Positions 1-5,751 of a DNA stretch of 5,754 nt are shown piece after piece. Positions within the stretch are counted from its first letter, which is position 1. Every line of letters starts with the position of its first letter. The notes below the pieces were generated by a model. That model saw nothing but the letters and a program-made list of their open reading frames with translations. It did no database searches and was not told the origin of the DNA. Location of the stretch: NCBI GenBank assembly GCA_016839845.1, contig JAEOTL010000096.1, positions 1 through 5,754 of the forward strand, read 5' to 3'. Position numbers and translations under genes: made by a program. The DNA comes from Promethearchaeota archaeon. GTDB lineage: Archaea; Asgardarchaeota; Lokiarchaeia; Sigynarchaeales; SOKP01.

Positions 1-955
1 TATCCGTCGTCCATGGACTATGGATCCATCCATACTCATTCCATTCAGTTATTGCTATCTGAATCAACTCATCTCTACCAATTCGTGTACAAGTCTTTTT
101 TATTTTTCTAATTAATCTGCTCAAGATTCGTTCTACCTTCCTCAATCCTAAAGATGCTTCTACATGAGATATCCTTTCATCTGGATCTCCTATTTGAAGG
201 TAATGATGCCAGGCGAGCGCATCTATTTCTCTTACAAGATCATCGTTCGAAAGCAGTTGCTTGTTCCATCTCGTAAGAAAGCTGGGATCTGTTCCTACGG
301 CTACAAACTTAAGCGAAGCATCAGATTTTTTCATGACTTTAATAAATTCAAGTGCATCCTTTGCATAATCCTTCCCATTTTTATAATATCCAATTTGCCA
401 TTCGCCCCAACATTCATTTCCTAATCCCCACCATTTAACATTCAAGGGCTCTGGATACCCCGCTTTTACGCGAAGTTCTGCTTCTGGACCAACAACAGCA
501 TTACAATAACGAACCCACGCCGCGGCTTCTTCTGGAGTTGGATTTTCATCACTGCCTCCGACACCCACGCAAATAGAGGGTTCGGTGCCAATCCGTCGAC
601 AATGTTCGACAAATTCAGTCGTTCCAAAATGATGACTTTCAAATTCGTCCCAAACAGGGTTTTTACGAGCTACACGCTCATTTTTAGGTCCAGCACCCCA
701 TTTCCAATGATATCCACTGGTATAATTACCTCCAGGCCATCTTAATATAGGAACCTCAAGATTTTTCAGTGCTTTTTCTACGTCCAAGCGATATCCGTGT
801 GAATCAGAATGAGGGGATCCCTCTTCATAGATTCCACCATAGATTTGGCGAGGGAAATGTTCAATGAATTGTCCTAACACGAAGGGATTAATTTTTCCTA
901 AAGATTCATTTAAACTTATTTTAATTGATGATTCTCGCTCAATCACTAGTATCAT
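1..955 (-). CDS. GH51 alpha-L-arabinofuranosidase, C-terminus cut by window edge
   Basis: This frame is open from an ATG at 955 to the left edge, giving 318 codons without a stop. The enzyme releases terminal alpha-L-arabinofuranosyl residues from arabinan, arabinoxylan or oligosaccharides by a retaining mechanism. Family 51 landmarks appear in order: LGQFIEH near residue 27, LRWPGGNYTSGYHW at 71-84 (substrate-binding loop), FGTTEFVEHCRRIG at 110-123, WWGLGNECWGEWQIG at 175-189 with the acid/base Glu181, WHHYL at 249-253, and ITEWNEYGW at 302-310 with the nucleophile Glu304. Both catalytic glutamates are present. Family members run to about 500 residues, so the missing part is mainly the C-terminal beta-sandwich. 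A TAG codon lies directly before the ATG, which fixes the start to this ATG or the GTG three codons later. There is no Shine-Dalgarno motif, so the mRNA may be leaderless. No signal peptide is present, so it probably acts in the cytoplasm on imported oligosaccharides. The family call is firm; the exact substrate is not known. Confidence 0.93.
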   Translation of the reverse strand, partial: MILVIERESSIKISLNESLGKINPFVLGQFIEHFPRQIYGGIYEEGSPHSDSHGYRLDVEKALKNLEVPILRWPGGNYTSGYHWKWGAGPKNERVARKNPVWDEFESHHFGTTEFVEHCRRIGTEPSICVGVGGSDENPTPEEAAAWVRYCNAVVGPEAELRVKAGYPEPLNVKWWGLGNECWGEWQIGYYKNGKDYAKDALEFIKVMKKSDASLKFVAVGTDPSFLTRWNKQLLSNDDLVREIDALAWHHYLQIGDPDERISHVEASLGLRKVERILSRLIRKIKKTCTRIGRDELIQIAITEWNEYGWIHSPWTTD

Positions 956-1030
956 CTAATTTTTAATTTTTAATACAATCCTATTAAAACTAACATTTAT
1001 TTTTGATCATGAAAAGAAAAACAAGATACG
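956..1030. promoter_or_regulatory. divergent promoter region between GH51 and nucleoside hydrolase
   Basis: These 75 A/T-rich bases separate two divergent starts. The sequence TATTAAAA at 982-989 reads TTTTAATA on the minus strand. On the minus strand its centre is about 30 bases from the GH51 ATG, which would place transcription start within a few bases of that codon and fits the absence of a Shine-Dalgarno motif. On the plus strand the same box would give a leader of about 20 bases before the GTG at 1031. One element may therefore serve both directions. This is inferred from spacing and composition only. Confidence 0.35.
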
Positions 1031-1942
1031 GTGAGAAATTTAAGCAGTAAAAAAATTCCAGTAATTCTTGACACCGATATAGGGGAGGATATTGATGACA
1101 CGTGGGCCTTGGGCTTTTTATTGAAGTGTCCCGAATTCGATGTTAAATTAATTACAACAGCAACAGACGATACTGTGATAAAAGCCAAGCTTGTTGCGAA
1201 ATTTCTCGAGATTGCTGGGTGCACAGACATTCCTATAGGGATTGGTCCTTCAGAAAATCGTAAAAAGGGGAAACAATATAGTTGGATTAAAGATTATAAA
1301 TTATCCGAATATTCTGGAACTGTCTATGAAAACGGCATGGAGGTACTTTGCTCCACGATAATGAACTCTCCTGACCCTATAACGCTTATTGCTATTGGAC
1401 CTTTAGGAACCGTGGCAGGTGCACTTAAAATGAATCCTAATATAACAGAGAATGCAAGATTTGTAGGTATGCAGGGAAACCTTCGAATTACAAAACCAGG
1501 TACATCTTCTCCATACCCCGAATATAACGTGAAACATGATATTCAATCGTGTAGAGAGGTGTTTCAGGCACCATGGAAGAAAACCATCACCCCATTGGAT
1601 ACGTGTGGAAATATCGTGTTATCGGGTGATAATTTCGAACGTATTATGAATTGTGATAATACAATTGTCAAATTAATCAAGGAAAATTATAAGATATGGG
1701 CTAAGGAAACAAATTTGACCAAATTAATCACTGAAGATAAAACAACATCCATCCTATTTGATACCGTGACGATTTACCTTGGTTTTTCTGAAGAGTTCCT
1801 CAATATTGAAGATTTAAAAATTGAAGTCACTGATAAGGGAATCACCAAAATAAGTGAAAATGGAGATAGTATACGATGTGCAACTTCTTGGAAAGATGTT
1901 CAAGCTTTTAAAGATCTGCTTGTTTATCGACTGACGATATAA
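1031..1942 (+). CDS. nucleoside hydrolase (IU-NH superfamily)
   Basis: This 303-residue protein belongs to the inosine-uridine nucleoside hydrolase superfamily, which splits the N-glycosidic bond of ribonucleosides into base and ribose using a bound calcium ion. The N-terminal calcium and ribose motif reads DTDIGEDIDD at residues 14-23, the variant with a longer spacer than the classical DxDxGxDD. IGPLGTVAGAL at 122-132 matches the IGPLTNLA segment, with Gly in place of the usual Thr. EYNVKHD at 164-170 is the ribose-contacting N-x-x-x-D segment, and LFDTV at 242-246 supplies the C-terminal calcium ligand Asp244. The length is normal for the family. The start is a GTG; the G before it makes GGTGA at 1030-1034, a perfect archaeal Shine-Dalgarno core overlapping the start codon, and no other usual start codon lies between it and the first motif. 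It is divergent from the GH51 gene, which suggests a shared role in recovering pentoses. Base specificity cannot be predicted; some members act on other ribosides. Confidence 0.9.
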   Translation: MRNLSSKKIPVILDTDIGEDIDDTWALGFLLKCPEFDVKLITTATDDTVIKAKLVAKFLEIAGCTDIPIGIGPSENRKKGKQYSWIKDYKLSEYSGTVYENGMEVLCSTIMNSPDPITLIAIGPLGTVAGALKMNPNITENARFVGMQGNLRITKPGTSSPYPEYNVKHDIQSCREVFQAPWKKTITPLDTCGNIVLSGDNFERIMNCDNTIVKLIKENYKIWAKETNLTKLITEDKTTSILFDTVTIYLGFSEEFLNIEDLKIEVTDKGITKISENGDSIRCATSWKDVQAFKDLLVYRLTI

Positions 1943-1979
1943 GTTTTAATAAATTACTTCCTATAATATAGATTTGGAA

Positions 1980-1996
1980 GGATATCAATGGTATAA
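1980..1996 (+). repeat. direct repeat copy 1 (TATCAATGGTATAA core)
   Basis: The 14-base core TATCAATGGTATAA at 1983-1996 recurs exactly at 3113-3126. With the three bases before it the match is 16 of 17. This copy starts 40 bases after the stop of the nucleoside hydrolase gene. Unlike copy 2, it has no good pairing partner just upstream. Confidence 0.6.
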
Positions 1997-2025
1997 GGTA
2001 AGGTAGCATCATCAGGAATTGGATT

Positions 2026-2047
2026 GAAAATTTATTCGAAATTTTTC
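2026..2047 (+). repeat. imperfect inverted repeat in the intergenic spacer
   Basis: GAAAATTT at 2026-2033 and AAATTTTTC at 2039-2047 can pair as an 8-base stem with one bulged T and a 5-base loop, ATTCG. It lies about 85 bases after the nucleoside hydrolase stop and before the putative promoter of the next gene. It could help end the upstream transcript or bind a regulator, but the stem is almost all A/T and may be chance. Confidence 0.3.
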
Positions 2048-2055
2048 ATTCAGTA

Positions 2056-2066
2056 CAAATTTAAAG
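2056..2066 (+). promoter_or_regulatory. candidate TATA box for the aldo/keto reductase gene
   Basis: CAAATTTAAAG contains TTTAAA about 47 bases upstream of the ATG at 2110. An archaeal start site about 25 bases downstream would leave a leader of roughly 20 bases. That leader carries AGGT at 2099-2102, seven bases before the ATG, as a weak Shine-Dalgarno motif. Confidence 0.35.
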
Positions 2067-2109
2067 GAAAGGAAACTAGATAATAATACAAGATTTTTAG
2101 GTTCAAGAT

Positions 2110-3096
2110 ATGAAGTATGTTAGATTAGGGAAAACTGGGGTGGAAGTTTCCCGAATATGCTTAGGTATGATGTCGTTTGGAAACAAGCGAGAGTGGGAGC
2201 TTGAAATAGACCAGGCAAGACCCATCGTAAACAAAGCTTTGGATTTAGGGATTAATTTCTTCGATACAGCGAATGTCTACTCAGCAGGCAGGTCAGAAGA
2301 AATTACGGGTGAGTTACTTAAGGAATCAAGAGAAGACGTTATAATTGCCACAAAAGTGTATTTATCGGCATCAGGGATTAGAGATCCAAGGGAGAAACCA
2401 AATCAAATTGGACTTTCACGAAAAATGATACGAAGAGAAATAAATGGCTCTTTAAAACGACTTGATGTAGACTATATCGATTTGTATCAAATTCACCGAT
2501 TAGATCCGAATGTACCTATAGAAGAAATCCTGCGAAATTTAAACCATTTAATTACTGAAGGAAAAGTTCTCCATATGGGAGCAAGTTCCATGTTTGCTTG
2601 GCAATTTGGTAAAAGCTTATGGATTGCTGAAAAGTATGGTCTGGAACCATTCAGAACCATGCAGAATCATTATAATCTCGTATACCGAGAAGAAGAACGA
2701 GAAATGATACCATTATGTAAAGATCAAGGAATTGGTATCATTCCTTGGTCACCATTAGCACGAGGATTTCTTAGTGGAAGATACTCACGATCAGAAGAAC
2801 CTGATTCTCCTCGAGCAAGATCCGATCCGAATTTAAAGAGAAGATATTTCCAGTCTGCAGATTTTGATGTTGTGGAAGCTGTAGTGGAACTTGCTAAGGA
2901 CAAAGATGTTTCTCCTGCTCAAATTGCTCTTGCGTGGATGTTTTCAAAGGATTATGTCACTTCACCAATATTGGGAGTTACAAAAGTAGAGCACATTGAA
3001 CAAGCGGTTGAAGCTTTGGATATAAAACTATCAAATGATGAAATTAAGAAATTAGAAGATCCCTATACACCACATAAAGTAATAGGACATATTTAA
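2110..3096 (+). CDS. YajO-like aldo/keto reductase
   Basis: This 328-residue protein is a soluble (beta/alpha)8-barrel aldo/keto reductase that should use NADPH to reduce aldehydes or ketones. The catalytic tetrad is complete: Asp52 and Tyr57 in FFDTANVYSAGRSEE, Lys82 in IATKV and His129 in LYQIHR. LSRKMIRREINGSLKRLDVDYIDLYQ at 102-127 is the family signature segment. IIPWSPLARGFLSGRY near 210-225 and the GVTKVEHIEQ segment near 290 form the cofactor site. From memory, E. coli YajO is a close match in the IHRWDYNTPIEE, YNLIYREEEREM and PYKPHPVVG segments. YajO has been linked to 1-deoxyxylulose 5-phosphate and thiamine metabolism, but that role cannot be carried over to this organism. The ATG start gives the normal N-terminus, MKYVRLGKTGVEVS. 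It is followed after one base by a hairpin and is probably a single-gene transcript. The family is certain and the substrate is unknown. Confidence 0.93.
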   Translation: MKYVRLGKTGVEVSRICLGMMSFGNKREWELEIDQARPIVNKALDLGINFFDTANVYSAGRSEEITGELLKESREDVIIATKVYLSASGIRDPREKPNQIGLSRKMIRREINGSLKRLDVDYIDLYQIHRLDPNVPIEEILRNLNHLITEGKVLHMGASSMFAWQFGKSLWIAEKYGLEPFRTMQNHYNLVYREEEREMIPLCKDQGIGIIPWSPLARGFLSGRYSRSEEPDSPRARSDPNLKRRYFQSADFDVVEAVVELAKDKDVSPAQIALAWMFSKDYVTSPILGVTKVEHIEQAVEALDIKLSNDEIKKLEDPYTPHKVIGHI

Positions 3097-3097
3097 G

Positions 3098-3124
3098 ATA
3101 TCATTGACGGGTTATCAATGGTAT
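3098..3124 (+). terminator. hairpin just after the aldo/keto reductase stop
   Basis: ATATCATTGA at 3098-3107 pairs with TCAATGGTAT at 3115-3124 to form a 10-base stem with one G-T wobble and a 7-base loop, CGGGTTA. It begins two bases after the TAA. It is followed by AAATTTTAAA rather than a clean T-run, so it may be a 3' end-processing or stability element as much as a terminator. Its right arm lies inside the second copy of the direct repeat. Confidence 0.45.
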
Positions 3125-3126
3125 AA
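3110..3126 (+). repeat. direct repeat copy 2 (TATCAATGGTATAA core)
   Basis: This is the second exact copy of the 14-base core, at 3113-3126, 16 bases after the aldo/keto reductase stop. Both copies follow the 3' ends of plus-strand genes. Here the core also forms the right arm of the hairpin at 3098-3124. Confidence 0.6.
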
Positions 3127-3156
3127 ATTTTAAACTTAATCCAAATAAATAGTATG

Positions 3157-3169
3157 AAAAGAAAAAAAA
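3157..3169 (-). terminator. U-tract terminator for the flavoprotein gene
   Basis: Read on the minus strand the sequence is TTTTTTTTCTTTT, starting four bases after the TAA at 3175-3173. A tract of this kind without a hairpin is the usual archaeal termination signal. It lies in the short convergent gap and would keep transcription from running into the aldo/keto reductase gene in antisense. Confidence 0.55.
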
Positions 3170-3172
3170 TGA

Positions 3173-5149
3173 TTATATTTCTCGGGCAAAATTATGGGCA
3201 TCTGTCATGGCTTCTCGAATATCTCTGGGTTGATTACAATCACCGATGAACACTATTTTTGGAATGGAACCTTCAAATCCTTTTTCTAGTGCATTTTTCT
3301 GAGTAATCCGTGATCCGCAGAAAACCAGAGTATCTGCTTCTATAAATTGCTCATTTCCTTTGTTATCTATATATTTTACTCCACTATCAGTGACATCCTC
3401 CAATTTAGAGTTGTAAATTAGCGGAAGTTTTTTCTCTTTGAAGTATTCATAAATCCATAGATACCTTCCAGAAAGTCCCCGGATCGATCTCCCCATGACA
3501 TCCTCGCTTCCAATTAGAGCCTTAACGTTATATCCTTGTTCTATTAATGTTATTGCGGTTTCAACTCCACCTCGCCAGTAAGTGTCGAGTCCCCAAATTA
3601 CTATATTTTTCCCTAGGGGTTTACTCTTTAGAATTGCTTCATCTTGGGTTAAGACATTTGCTCTATCCTTATATTTCACCGGAAAAGTTGCGGTAGTTCC
3701 AATTGCGAATACTACCACATCAGGTTTCATAGCAATAATCTCATCCTTACTTAATTCCTTATTGAGATGGACTGGTACTTTTAGTTTTTTTAGTTGATGT
3801 TGTATCCAATTTGGCAAATTCAAGTATTCTTCTTTTTTATATTCGGTAGCTAAAGTATGCATTAATCCCCCTAATTTATCTGATTTTTCATATAGATCAA
3901 CGGAATGACCACGAGTCGCACATATCCGAGCTGCTTCCATACCGGCAATTCCACCACCTAAGATTAATATCTTCTTAGGAGTACTGGTGGGTATTATATC
4001 TTGTTGAAAAGGACCAGTATAAGGATCATATACGCACACTCCGGCACCACATGCAGCAGTACAAGCAAAACAAGTTTTAATATCTTCGATTTGACCATTG
4101 AAGTATTTGTTGGCAGATTCAGGATCGCAAATTAATTGTCTACCTAAGTTAATTATATCTGCTTTACCTTGTTGGATAAATTCATCAGCCATTTTTAAAC
4201 TTGTAATTCTTCCTACACCCATTACTGGAACATCAACAGCCTTTTTAACAGCAGCAGCTAAATGTATAAATCCACCTTGAGGGATATAAGATGGGGGTGT
4301 AATTCCTTGAGGTGTTCGTACATTTATACCCATACTCACATCTATACAATCCACGCCAAGTCTTTCATACATTTGAGCATTCTTTATAGCATCCTCAAGT
4401 TGGATCCCTTCTTTAGTTAAGCTATCACCCGAAATTCTAAAAATAATCGGAGGTTCATCCCCCATCCCTTTTCTCATTTTTCCGATTGTCTCCTTGGCAA
4501 AACGAAATTTGTTTTCCAGAGAGCCACCATATTCATCGGTGCGTTGATTGTAGAATGGTGAGATAAAATCATGATATAATGTTCCATGCGTGCTATGTAC
4601 TTCAACGTAATCGAATCCTGCTTGAATTGCATTCGCTGCTGCTTGACCCATTTGATCTTCTGTAATAATTATCATTTCTTTCGTTAAAGGCACGATTTGT
4701 ATATCATTATCTTTGAGATATTGAGGCCAATCAGGATATAAAGCATGATACGCAGAAGCTGCAGTTGCTTCATCCACTCGGGATGGTGCAAAAATTCTCT
4801 TGAGTCCCCACGGCACACCCATAAAACCAAGAATTCCGCCATGGACGATCTGAACTCCAATTTTTGCACCATACTTATGAACTCGCTCAGTCAATGTTTG
4901 AAATGCGGGGATATTTTCTTTTCTTCCGATATTTGGTTGTGTTCCTCCCGTAAGAGCGTTGGGATCGATAGTTGTCGCTTCGTAGGTTAGTATTCCCGTT
5001 CCTCCCTTCGCTTTTTGTTCATATACCAGAATATTTCCCTCTGTCGGTCTACCTTGACCGTCAGCTGAGCTTGACATCATTGGAGGAAAACCAACACGAT
5101 TTTTTACTGTCATATTCCGAATTGTAATCGGATCTGATAATTTTGGCAT
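3173..5149 (-). CDS. OYE-family flavin/iron-sulfur oxidoreductase (enoate / dienoyl-CoA reductase type)
   Basis: This 658-residue protein (counting from the ATG at 5149) has the layout of 2,4-dienoyl-CoA reductase, enoate reductase, BaiCD and trimethylamine dehydrogenase. Such enzymes usually pass a hydride from NAD(P)H through FAD and a 4Fe-4S cluster to FMN to reduce a C=C bond next to a carbonyl. The FMN TIM barrel covers about 1-345: FPPMMSS at 21-27, HGG at 103-105, HSTHG at 185-189, RTDEYGGSLEN at 203-213, RISGD at 238-242, GVGRITS at 311-317 and LGRQLICDP at 335-343. The cluster cysteines are 360, 363, 367 and 372. The FAD site GGGIAG is at 398-403, a second nucleotide-binding domain follows from about 515, and FIGDC near 634-638 is the usual C-terminal FAD contact. 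Oddities: Thr190 sits where the catalytic Tyr of HxxHGY is expected, the cysteine spacing is short, and the second dinucleotide motif is degenerate. A GTG at 5158 could add three residues, but it lies inside AGTGA, a Shine-Dalgarno-like motif five bases before the ATG, so the ATG is preferred. The substrate is unknown. Confidence 0.9.
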   Translation of the reverse strand: MPKLSDPITIRNMTVKNRVGFPPMMSSSADGQGRPTEGNILVYEQKAKGGTGILTYEATTIDPNALTGGTQPNIGRKENIPAFQTLTERVHKYGAKIGVQIVHGGILGFMGVPWGLKRIFAPSRVDEATAASAYHALYPDWPQYLKDNDIQIVPLTKEMIIITEDQMGQAAANAIQAGFDYVEVHSTHGTLYHDFISPFYNQRTDEYGGSLENKFRFAKETIGKMRKGMGDEPPIIFRISGDSLTKEGIQLEDAIKNAQMYERLGVDCIDVSMGINVRTPQGITPPSYIPQGGFIHLAAAVKKAVDVPVMGVGRITSLKMADEFIQQGKADIINLGRQLICDPESANKYFNGQIEDIKTCFACTAACGAGVCVYDPYTGPFQQDIIPTSTPKKILILGGGIAGMEAARICATRGHSVDLYEKSDKLGGLMHTLATEYKKEEYLNLPNWIQHQLKKLKVPVHLNKELSKDEIIAMKPDVVVFAIGTTATFPVKYKDRANVLTQDEAILKSKPLGKNIVIWGLDTYWRGGVETAITLIEQGYNVKALIGSEDVMGRSIRGLSGRYLWIYEYFKEKKLPLIYNSKLEDVTDSGVKYIDNKGNEQFIEADTLVFCGSRITQKNALEKGFEGSIPKIVFIGDCNQPRDIREAMTDAHNFAREI

Positions 5150-5197
5150 TTTTTTCACTTCTTAATTTTGTTATAAACTTTATGTAGTTTACATTTT

Positions 5198-5205
5198 TAT
5201 TTAAA
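5198..5205 (-). promoter_or_regulatory. TATA box of the flavoprotein gene
   Basis: The minus strand reads TTTAAATA here, a consensus archaeal TATA box, preceded by an A-rich stretch that could act as a BRE. It is about 52 bases from the preferred ATG at 5149, so a start site 25 bases downstream would leave a leader of about 25 bases carrying the AGTGA Shine-Dalgarno-like motif at 5159-5155. Confidence 0.55.
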
Positions 5206-5266
5206 TTTTTTAAAGGAATTTTTAATAACATCAGATGCAGAATTTACATTTCCATATCAAATCCCT

Positions 5267-5276
5267 AAATTATAAT
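5267..5276 (+). promoter_or_regulatory. candidate TATA box for the RNase III-like gene
   Basis: AAATTATAAT lies about 70 bases upstream of the TTG at 5341, on the opposite strand from the flavoprotein promoter. It would give a leader of about 45 bases. Many A/T-rich octamers occur in this gap, so the choice is weak. Confidence 0.25.
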
Positions 5277-5340
5277 TGAAAGCTTTGAATTTTCACAAGT
5301 TTTTTAATTTCTCCTTTAGAATCTCTACCATTCGGTCCAG

Positions 5341-5724
5341 TTGCAAATTAATTATAAATTCAATAATGAAGCTTTATTAGCCCAAGCTCTATATACTGCT
5401 CAATATGGCAATACATATAATCAAGGGAGACATTGTAAAGAATTTACTACAATAGGTGATATAATTCTTAAATTGATCTTGGCTTTAAAAGCATATGATG
5501 ATGGAATTAGAACTCCTGGTGGGATTACATTGTCGAAACAAATAATAGATAGTAATGAAATGTTTGGTTCTATTGCAAAAGAAGAATTCAATTTAAGTAA
5601 GTATATATTTTCAATAGAAGGAGAGGATCTAACAAGACGAGAATCCTGTAAATATTCCTTAGATTATAAAAGATTATATGCAAATCATTTTTATTTTTCT
5701 TCTTTAAGCTATTTATATCACTAA
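5341..5724 (+). CDS. RNase III-fold domain protein, probably catalytically inactive
   Basis: This 127-residue protein aligns by eye along its whole length with a single RNase III catalytic domain, the fold that dimerises to cut double-stranded RNA. YKFNNEALLAQALYTAQYGN at 5-24 corresponds to the YxFxNxxLLxxALTHxSYxN helix. HCKEFTTIGDIIL at 31-43 matches the signature ERLEFLGDAVL, LSKQIIDSNEMFGSIAKEEFNLSKYI at 64-89 matches LSxxRxxLVSNexLaxxAxxLGLxxyl, and RLYANHFYFSSLSYLYH at 111-127 matches KVLADVFEALIGAIYLD. Of the four metal-binding acidic residues only Asp40 remains; the others are Thr36, Asn115 and Tyr118. There is no double-stranded RNA-binding domain. The start is a TTG, the first usual start codon after an in-frame stop at 5317-5319; no clear Shine-Dalgarno motif precedes it, so the start is uncertain. 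By hand count the G+C is 103 of 384 bases (27%). It could be an RNA-binding or structural protein, or a decaying gene. The fold assignment is likely; a function is not claimed. Confidence 0.7.
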   Translation: MQINYKFNNEALLAQALYTAQYGNTYNQGRHCKEFTTIGDIILKLILALKAYDDGIRTPGGITLSKQIIDSNEMFGSIAKEEFNLSKYIFSIEGEDLTRRESCKYSLDYKRLYANHFYFSSLSYLYH

Positions 5725-5747
5725 AGAGCTATATTCGCGTCTCTTTA
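5722..5747 (+). terminator. hairpin overlapping the stop of the RNase III-like gene
   Basis: TAAAGAG at 5722-5728 pairs perfectly with CTCTTTA at 5741-5747 across a 12-base loop. The left arm includes the TAA stop codon. It could mark the transcript end, but no T-run follows. Confidence 0.35.
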
Positions 5748-5751
5748 AATA
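5744..5751 (+). promoter_or_regulatory. TATA box-like octamer at the right edge
   Basis: TTTAAATA here is the same octamer as the flavoprotein TATA box at 5205-5198. It may start a plus-strand gene beyond the window. It overlaps the right arm of the preceding hairpin. Confidence 0.35.

Noticed and set aside
164..424. Plus-strand 86-codon open frame
   Set aside because: It is the antisense shadow of the GH51 gene, whose conserved motifs lie on the minus strand here.
1009..1050. A 13-codon frame from ATG overlapping the nucleoside hydrolase start (MKRKTRYGEKFKQ)
   Set aside because: It is very short, lies in an A-rich leader and is out of frame with the real gene; nothing supports its translation.
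1925..1939. Hairpin TATCG-ACTGA-CGATA at the end of the nucleoside hydrolase gene
   Set aside because: The stem is only five bases, inside coding sequence, with a weak TTTT after it; not enough to call a terminator.
1957..1980. CTTCC and GGAAG inverted repeat after the nucleoside hydrolase stop
   Set aside because: A five-base stem with a 14-base loop is expected by chance.
1009..3166. Shared ATGAAAAGAAAAA at 1009-1021 and 3154-3166
   Set aside because: The match is low-complexity A-rich sequence and not evidence of a true repeat.
4684..4990. Short open frames of 62 and 81 codons within 4684-4990
   Set aside because: They overlap the flavoprotein barrel domain in other frames and resemble no known protein.
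5304..5340. A minus-strand short frame reading MVEILKEKLKNL, like the end of a coiled coil
   Set aside because: It cannot be extended: a stop lies a short way upstream and the region overlaps the RNase III-like gene and a promoter gap. Probably chance.
5641..5724. Possible frameshift that would restore the RNase III C-terminal ADxFEA motif
   Set aside because: The other two plus frames have stops and no matching motif; the existing frame aligns without gaps, with substitutions at the catalytic residues.
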